64,000 nt of DNA from Rhodococcus opacus B4 (GTDB lineage Bacteria > Actinomycetota > Actinomycetes > Mycobacteriales > Mycobacteriaceae): contig NC_012522.1 in the NCBI RefSeq assembly GCF_000010805.1, positions 5,146,001 through 5,210,000 of the forward strand. Reading direction: 5' to 3'. Below, piece after piece: positions 36,601 to 45,600 of this stretch (its first letter is position 1; every line of letters starts with the position of its first letter). Position numbers and translations under genes: made by a program. Under the pieces are notes generated by a model, which saw only the letters and a list, made by a program, of their open reading frames with translations, made no database searches and had not been told where the DNA came from.

Positions 36601-39600
36601 CGACCGTGACGGCCCTGCTCGAGGAGCAGGCCGAGCGGACGCCGGACGCGGTGGCCGTCGTGTTCGAGGACGACCACCTCACGTACGCGGAACTGCACGC
36701 GCGCGCCAACCGCCTCGCCCGGCTGCTCGTCGAGCGCGGGGTGGCACCCGAGTCGAAGGTCGCGGTGGCACTGCCCCGTTCGCTGGACCTGATGGTGGCG
36801 CTGCTCGCGGTCGGGAAGGCGGGCGGCGCCTACGTCCCGCTCGACACCGGATACCCCGCGGACCGGCTGGCGTACATGCTGGCCGACGCGCAGCCGGTGT
36901 GCGTTCTCACCGACGGCACCGTGCCGCTCGCTGGTTCCGGCGTCCCGGAGGTCCGGGTGGCCGACGCCGACCGGTACTCGCCCGAGCCGCTGACCGGCAT
37001 TGCGCTCGCACCGCAGCACCCGGCCTACGTGATCTACACATCGGGTTCGACGGGACGGCCCAAGGGCGTCGTCGTGCCGCACGCCGGCATCGTCAACCGC
37101 CTGCTGTGGGTCCAGCGGTTCCGCCCGATCACTGCTTCGGACAACGTGTTTCAGAAAACCCCGTCGAGCTTCGACGTGTCGGTGCTGGAATTCTTCGGAC
37201 CACTGCTCGCCGGCGCGACGCTCGTGCTGGCCCGGCCGGACGGTCACAAGGACCCGGCGTACCTCGCCGACGTCATCGTGCGGCAGTCGATCACGCGCGT
37301 GCACTTCGTCCCGTCGATGCTCGAGGTGTTCCTCGCCGACCCGGCCGCCGCCCGGTGCACCGGTCTGCGGATCATCTCCTGCAGCGGCGAGGCGCTGCCC
37401 GTGGCGTCCGCGCGGCGCGTCGCCGAACTGCTGCCGGGAGTGGAACTCGACAACCTCTACGGTCCCACCGAGGCGTCGGTCGACGTCAGCTACGCCGCGT
37501 CCGTCCAGGGAATCGAGGCGGCCGCACCGTCCGTGCCGATCGGCCTGCCGACGTCCAACACCGGACTCTACGTGCTCGACCGGTACCTGCAGCCCGTGCC
37601 CGCGGGCGCCGCCGGTGAGCTCTATCTGTCCGGGCCGCAATTGGCCCGCGGTTACCTGGGCAGGCCCGGTCTCAGCGCCGAACGATTCGTCGCCGATCCG
37701 TTCTCCCGCAACGGGTCCCGCATGTACCGCACCGGCGACGTCGCCCGGGTGAACGCGGACGGCGCGGTCGAGTACCTCGGCCGGATCGACGACCAGGTGA
37801 AGCTGCGCGGGTTCCGCATCGAACTGGGCGAGATCGAAGCCCGGATGGCCGACTGCCCCGGCGTGCGGCAGGCCGCGGCCGTCGTGCGCTCGGACCGTCC
37901 CGGTCAGCAGCAGCTGGTGGGCTACGTCGTCGGGGACGCCGACCCGGGCGACGTCCGCGCGCGCCTGGCCTCGGCGCTGCCGGAGTTCATGGTGCCCGTC
38001 GCGTTCGTGAACCTGGCCGAGTTCCCGCTCGGCCCCAGCGGCAAGCTCAACCGCAAAGCCCTTCCTGCGCCGGACTTCGCAGCGCAGGCAACGGCGGAGC
38101 CGGCCGTGGAGAGCGGAACGGCCGGAATGCTTGCGGCGCACTACGCCGAGGTCCTCGGGCTCGGGGAGGTCGGGGTGGACGACGACTTCTTCGCCCTCGG
38201 CGGAGACAGCATCCTCGCCATCCGCCTGGTGAACCTCGCGCGCCGGGAGGGGATCACCGTCACCCCGCGGCAGATCTTCGAACAGCGGACGCCGGCCGCG
38301 CTCGCGCGTCTGGTCGCGGACCCCGCCGTCGCGCAGCCCCCGCGGGTGGAGGACTCGGGGATCGGCGTCCTGCTGCCCCTTCCCGTCGTTCACCGGCTGT
38401 CCGAGTGGAGTGGCGGAAAGAACCGCTTCAACCAGGCCGTTCTCCTCCACACCCCGGCCGGCACCGACGCCACCGTGCTCACGGCGGCCCTGCACGCGGT
38501 GATCGGCCACCACGACGGCCTGCGGCAGAAGCTCACCCGGCACGCGCCGGGTGTGTGGTCGCTCGAGATCGCCGCCACCGCCGATCTGACGCTGCGCCGG
38601 GTCGACGTCACCGGACTCGACGCCGACGCGCTGCGCGAGACGGTGGCAGCAGAATCCGACGCCGCCGCCGACCGGCTGAACCCCGACGACGGCATCATGC
38701 TGTCGGCGGTGTGGTTCGACGCCGGCCCGCGGGAACTGGGCAGACTCCTGCTCGTCGCGCACCACCTGGTGATCGACGGGGTATCGTGGCGGACCCTGAT
38801 CGAGGACCTCGCCATGGCGTGGGTGGCGGCCGACAGCGGCGAGAACGCGGCACTCGACCCGGTGCCCACGTCGCTGCGCGGATTCACGAGGGTCGTCACC
38901 GAGCAGGCGCAGGAACCGGCACGTCTGGCAGAACTCGACCACTGGTTGCGGGTCACCGGACCCGGCGCCGACCTGGTGCCCGGCACCGAGGGGCACGCCG
39001 TGGTGAGCGGCGGCGCCCGGCGGACGGTGTGCCTGGACCGCCAGCTGACGACGGCCCTGCTGACCACGGTGCCCGCCGTCGTCGGCGCGGACGTCACCGA
39101 CGTGCTGCTCGCGGCGCTGCGACTGTCGGCCGACCGCTGGCTCGCCGAGCGCGGACGCGCGAACGACCTGCTGGTCGACCTCGAGCGGCACGGACGCGAA
39201 GAACTCGCCGCGGGTGTGGATCTCTCCCGCACGGTCGGCTGGCTCACCAACGTCACCCCTGTCCGGTTGCGCAGCCGCGCGGGCGCACTCGACACGCTCA
39301 AGGACGTCAAGGAACAGTTGCGCGGCGCGCCCGACGGGGGTATCGGCTACGGCATGCTGCGGTACGTCAACGCGCGTACCGCCGGTCTCCTGGCGGCACG
39401 GTCCGAATCGCAGGTGCTGTTCAACTATCTGGGCCGCATGCCGCACACACCGCCCGGGCCGTGGACGCAGGCAGTCGAATCGGATTCACTGGCAACCGAT
39501 CCCGATGCCGACCTCGGGGGCCCCTACCGGCTGGTGATCAACGCCTTGTGCGAGGAGTCCGCGCAGGGCGCCGAACTGCAGGCCGTCTTCGCCTGGTCTG

Positions 39601-42600
39601 AGGCCGACCTGAGCGAGGCCGATACCGTCGCGTTGAGCGACGGCTGGGTGGCCGCACTGCGTGAACTCGCCGACGCCGCCGCCGAATACGACGGACCGGC
39701 GATGCTCACGCCGTCCGACCTGCCCCTCGTGACGCTGACGCAGGAGGAGATCGACCAGATCGTCCAGGCGAGCCCGAGTGGGGTCGACACGGTGCTGCCG
39801 CTGTCGCCGCTGCAGGAGGGTCTGTACTTCCAGGCCGGGTTCGACTCCGGCAACGACATCTACACGGCACAGTTCTCTCTCGACTTCGAGCATCGACTCG
39901 ACACCGACCGGCTCGCCGCGGCGCTGCGGACCCTGCAGCGTCGAAACCCCACGCTGCGAGCGGGATTCGTGAGTGCGGGCCTGCCCGCGCCGGTGCAGTT
40001 CTTCGGCACCGGACTGGACGTGCCCGTTTCCGAATTCGACCTGCGGGAACTCGACGAGACCGAACGCGATTCCTACGCCGCACAATTGACGGCGCAGGAC
40101 CGGCTGACACCGTTCGACCTGACCTCCCCGCCGCTGTGGCGGGCAATGGTGTTGCGGCTCGGCGATTCCCACGACCGCCTGGTGATCAACCGGCAGTTCC
40201 TGCTGTGGGACGGTTGGTCCAACGGCATCGTCGTCGGCCAGCTGCTCGCCCTCTACGAGTCGGGCGGCGACGACTCCGGCTTCCCCGCCCCGGAAGGGTC
40301 CTTCGAGGACTATCTGCAGTGGCTGGCCACCCGCGACGCCGACGCCGCACAGTCGGCGTGGACCGACGCGCTCGGCGGGCTCGACGAGCCGACGCTGCTG
40401 GCCGCGACGATCACCGGGGACCCGGAGCCGCCGCAGCGCCGGGACGCGGTGCTGCCGGAGGACCTGAGTGAACGGCTCCGGGCCGGTGCCCGCGGCGCCG
40501 GTGTCACGTTCAACGCGGTACTGAACGCCGCACTGGCCGTCGTCCTCGGAATCGAGACCGGACGCCGCGACCTCGTGTTCGGCACGACCGTGGCCGGACG
40601 GCCACCCGAGGTCCCCGGCATCGACGCGGTGACGGGAATGTTCCTCAACACCGTCCCGGTCCGGACCACACTGCGCCCCGACGAGACCGTCGCGGACCTG
40701 CTGCGGCGCATCCAGTCCGAGCGGTTGGCGCTGACCCCGTACGACTATCTCGGGCTGGCCTCCATCCAGCGGGTCTCGGAGCACCGGCAACTGTTCGACG
40801 TGCTCTACGTGCTGCAGAACTTCGTGGACGAGAAGCAGGTGTCGGCGCTCAACGCGGCGCACGACATCAGCGGCGGCGACAGCATCGACCACACGCACTA
40901 CCCGGTCACGGTCGTCGTGACACCCGGCGCGAGCGTGAAGGTGAAGTTCGAGTTCCACCCCGAGAAGATCCCGGCGTCGCGGGTCGAACGCATGCTGTCG
41001 CGGTACGTGACCGTGCTCGAGGAGTGGTCCACGGACCTGTCGGGTCCGGTCGGCGGAATCGCCGGTGCCGCACTGCCCGTGCCGGCCGAGCCGAAGGCCC
41101 TGCCCGACGCGACCATCGCCGACCTGTTCGCCGAGGCGGCGCTCGTCCGTCCCGGCGAGACGGCCCTCGTGTTCGGGGACCGCGCGGTGAGCTACGCCGA
41201 ACTCGACGCCGACGTGAACCGGATGGCCCGGCTGCTGCTGGGCCACGGCGCGGGACCGGAACGGATCGTCGCGCTCGCACTACCGCGGACGGTCGAGATG
41301 GTGGTGGCGCTGTTCGCCGTCCTGCGCACCGGATCCGCCTATCTGCCACTCGAACTGGACCATCCGGCCGAGCGGCTCGTCGCGATGCTCGACGACGCCC
41401 GGCCGGCGGTCCTGGTCACCACGTCGGACGTCGCGGGGACGCTCGCCGCCGCAGCCGTCGACACGCTGGCCGTCGACACCCTCGACCTCGGCGCGGTCGG
41501 ATCCGCTCCGCTGTCGGAGGCCGAACTCGGCGGATTCGCGCCCGGAACCCCCGGGCGCCTGGACCATCCGGCGTACGTCATCTACACGTCCGGGTCCACC
41601 GGCAAGCCGAAGGGCGTCGTCACCCCGTACCGCGGACTGACCAACATGCAGTTCAACCACCGTGAGGCGATCTTCGAGCCCGTCGTGGCCGCGGCGGGTG
41701 GGCGGCGACTGCGTATCGCCCACACCGTGTCGTTCGCGTTCGACATGTCGTGGGAGGAACTGCTGTGGCTGGTGGAGGGGCACGAGGTCCACATCTGCGA
41801 CGAGAACCTGCGGCGTGACGCCGAGGCGCTCGTCGCCTACTGCGACACCCACGAGATCGACGTCGTCAACGTGACGCCGACGTACGCGCAGCACCTGATC
41901 GAGGAGGGTCTGCTCGACGACGGCCCGGGCCGGCACCGGCCGCCGCTGGTACTTCTCGGCGGCGAGGCGGTGTCCGATTCGGTGTGGAACCGGTTGCGGG
42001 ACACGGACGGAACGTGCGGGTACAACCTGTACGGCCCCACCGAGTACACCATCAACACCCTCGGAGCCGGCACCGCCGACAGTGCGACGCCCACCGTCGG
42101 CACACCGATCTGGAACACGTCCGCGTACGTTCTGGACGCCTGGCTGCGTCCCGTCCCGGACGGCGTTCCCGGTGAGCTGTACATCTCGGGGGTCGGGTTG
42201 GCCCGCGGCTACCTCGACCGGTTCGCGCTGACGGCGGAGCGTTTCGTAGCCGACCCGTTCCGGGAATCCGTACGTATGTATCGGACGGGTGACCTCGTCC
42301 GCCGCGCATCGGACGGCAACCTCGACTTCCTGGGCCGCACCGACGATCAGGTGAAGATTCGCGGTCACCGCGTGGAACTCGGCGAAATCGCCTCCGCGCT
42401 CGAAGCGCTGGACGGCGTGCGCCAGGCGGCGGTCGTCGTCGATTCGGGGCCGGGCGGGTTCAAGCGGCTGGTCGGCTACGCCGTCGTGAGTACTTGTCAA
42501 CCGCCGGACGTCAACAATTACTCACGGGCGCTGCGCGCAACGTTGCCGGACTACATGGTGCCCGCCGCGGTCATCGAGGTCGACGGCCTCCCGATGACGG

Positions 42601-45600
42601 TCAACGGCAAACTCGACGTCAAGGCACTGCCGTCCGCGGACGACGTGCTCGGCCGAAGCGGTGGCGTGCGCACCGAACCCCGCACCGACACCGAACGGGT
42701 GCTGTGCGAGTTGTTCGGTGACATCCTCGGCGTTCCGGTCCCGGGTGTCGACGACGACTTCTTCGACCTCGGTGGTCATTCGCTGCTCGCCACCAGGCTG
42801 ATCAGCCGGGCACGCGCCGCGCTCGACGCCGACCTCACCATGCGCGACCTGTTCGAGGCGCCGACGGTGGCCGAACTCGCCGCCCGCATCGGCGAAGACA
42901 CCGCCTCGACGCGTCCGGTGCTGGCGGCCGGGCCACGGCCCGAGCACCTGCCGCTCTCCGCCGCGCAGCAACGCCTGTGGCTGCTGCAGCAGATGGAGGA
43001 CGCATCGGCTGCTTACAATTTCCCGATCGTCCTGCGACTGCAGGACGCACTCGACCCCGAGGTGTTCGAGCAGGCGCTGACCGACGTGGTGTCGCGGCAC
43101 GAATCGCTGCGCACCGTGTTCGGGGAGCACGACGGGGAACCCGTGCAGGTGATCCTGGACGGCGTCCGCCCCGGCGTCGCGGTGGTGGACGGCACCGAGG
43201 CCGATGTGGTCCGGCTCGTCACCGAGACCGTCGGTCGGCCGTTCGACCTGGCCACCGAGATCCCGGTGCGCGCGAGCCTCATCCGGCTCGGCGACCAGCA
43301 GGTGCTGGCGATCGTGCTGCACCACATCGCCACCGACGAGTGGTCGGACCGGCCGTTCCTGCGGGACCTGATGACGGCGTATGCCGCTCGCGCGCAGGGT
43401 TCGGCACCGGGCTGGGCGCCGCTCGCTGTGCAATACGCCGATTACACACTGTGGCAGCGCGACGTCCTCGGTGATCCGCAGGACCCGTCCAGCCTCGTCA
43501 GCCGTCAACTCGACTACTGGGCGAGAACTCTCGACGGGGCGCCGGAAGAACTGGTGCTGCCCGCCGACCGCACCCGTCCGGCGCGGCCCAGCTTCGCGGG
43601 CGGCGCCATCGAGACGACGCTCGACGCCGAAACGACGCGGGCGCTGCGTTCGCTCGCGCGGACGTCGGGCACCAGCATGTTCATGGTGCTGCACGCGGCG
43701 GCGGCGGCGTTGCTGCACCGTCTCGGCGCGGGCGACGACCTGCCGATCGGGGCGCCGGTCGCCGGCCGCAGCGAACAGGGCCTCGACGACCTGATCGGGT
43801 TCTTCGTCAACACCGTGGTGCTGCGGACGGACGTGTCGGGCAACCCCACGTTCGACCAGTTGCTGGCCCGGGTCCGCGACACCGACCTGGCGGCGTTCGC
43901 GCACTCGGACGTCCCGTTCGAAACCGTGGTGGAGAAGGTGAATCCGGCGCGGACGCTGGCCCGGAACCCCCTGTTCCAGGTGATGGCCGGCTACCACAGC
44001 CGCACGTCCGATTCGGCGCAGGCAGCCGGATCTGCCCTCACGCCGGTGGTGTTCGAGGAACGCACAGCCAAGTTCGACCTGGTGTTCAACTTCACGGAGT
44101 ACCTCGACGACGATCGGGTGGAACTGCGCCTCGAATACGGTTCGGACCTGTTCGACAAGGACACCGCGGAGAAGATCGCGCGCAGGCAGGTCGCGGTGCT
44201 CGGCGCCGTCGCGTCCGACTCGGGGCTCGCCGTCGGCGACCTCGACGTGTTCCTCGGCGGGGAACGTGAACTGGTGGTGCACGGGTTCAACGACACCGCG
44301 CAACCGGTGGCGGAGGAGACGTTCTACGAGGCGTTCGCACGCCATGTCGCCGCGACCCCCGACGCCGTGGCCGTCGTGGATGCCGCGGGCGCGGTGACGT
44401 ATGCGGAACTGAGTGCCCGTGCGGACCGCATCGCCGGGCTGCTGCACCGCCGCGGTGTCTCGGCCGAAGGCGTTGTGGGTCTGGCGGTCCCGAGGTCTTC
44501 GCAGATGGTGGCGGTCGTGCTCGGGGTGCTGAAGCTCGGGGCGGCGTACCTGCCGCTCGACCTGAACCACCCGTCCGACCGCATCTCCTACATGCTCGCC
44601 GACTCCGCGGCGCGGGTGCTGGTGACGACGGCGGGGGAGAGCCCGCGCATCGCGGAGGTCGACGGTCTCGTCCGCGTTCTCCTCGACGACGCCGCCGTTG
44701 CCGCGGAACTCGACACCGAGCACGGCACACAGGTGCCGCCCGCCCCGCAGGGTCTGGACCACGCCGCGTACGTCATCTACACCTCGGGCTCCACCGGTAA
44801 ACCGAAGGGCACGATCCTCACCCACGACGGGATTCCCAGCCTCGTCGCCACCGCCGAACAGCGGATGAAGCTCGTCCCGGGCTCGGTGGTGATGCAGTTC
44901 GCGTCGATCGGATTCGACGTGGCGGTCTTCGAGTTGTCGATGGCACTGTGCACGGGCTCCCGACTGGTCATCGTGCCCGACGAGTCCCGCGTCGCCGGAT
45001 CGGAACTCACCGATTTCATGGCCGCGCATTCCGTGACGCATGCGATCATTCCGCCCTCCCTGCTGGCGGCGCTGCCGGCCGGATGCGACGTTCCCGAGGG
45101 ATGCACGGTGCTGGTGGGCACGGAGACCGTGCCGCCGGAACTGATCGGACGGTGGGCCGAACGCCTCAATCTGCTGGCCGCCTACGGTCTCACCGAGGCG
45201 ACCGTCAACAACACGCTGTGGCAGGCGCAGCCCGGGTGGAACTCCGCTGTGCCGATCGGCATCCCGGACCCCAACGAACAGGCGTACGTCCTCGACGACC
45301 TCCTGCAGCCGGTGCCGCCGGGTGTGGCGGGCGAGTTGTACATCGCCGGACGCGGACTGGCCCGCGGATACCTCGGCAGGCCCGACCTCACGTCGGTCCG
45401 GTTCGTGCCCAGCCCCTTCGGCGGCGCGGGCACCCGCATGTACCGGACCGGTGACCGGGCGCGCTGGCGGGCCGACGGCAACATCGACTTCCTCGGACGC
45501 GTCGACGACCAGGTGAAGATCCGCGGGTTCCGCATCGAACTCGGCGAGATCATCGCGGCCCTCGGAAGTCACTCGGCCGTGAAGCAGTCGGCGGTCGTCG

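Noticed and set aside
30312..39446. Open frame of 3,044 codons antisense to the NRPS
   Set aside because: Its sequence is Arg/His/Gly/Asp-rich low-complexity translation of the opposite strand of a high-GC gene, with no motif or ribosome site. The plus frame has complete NRPS domains.
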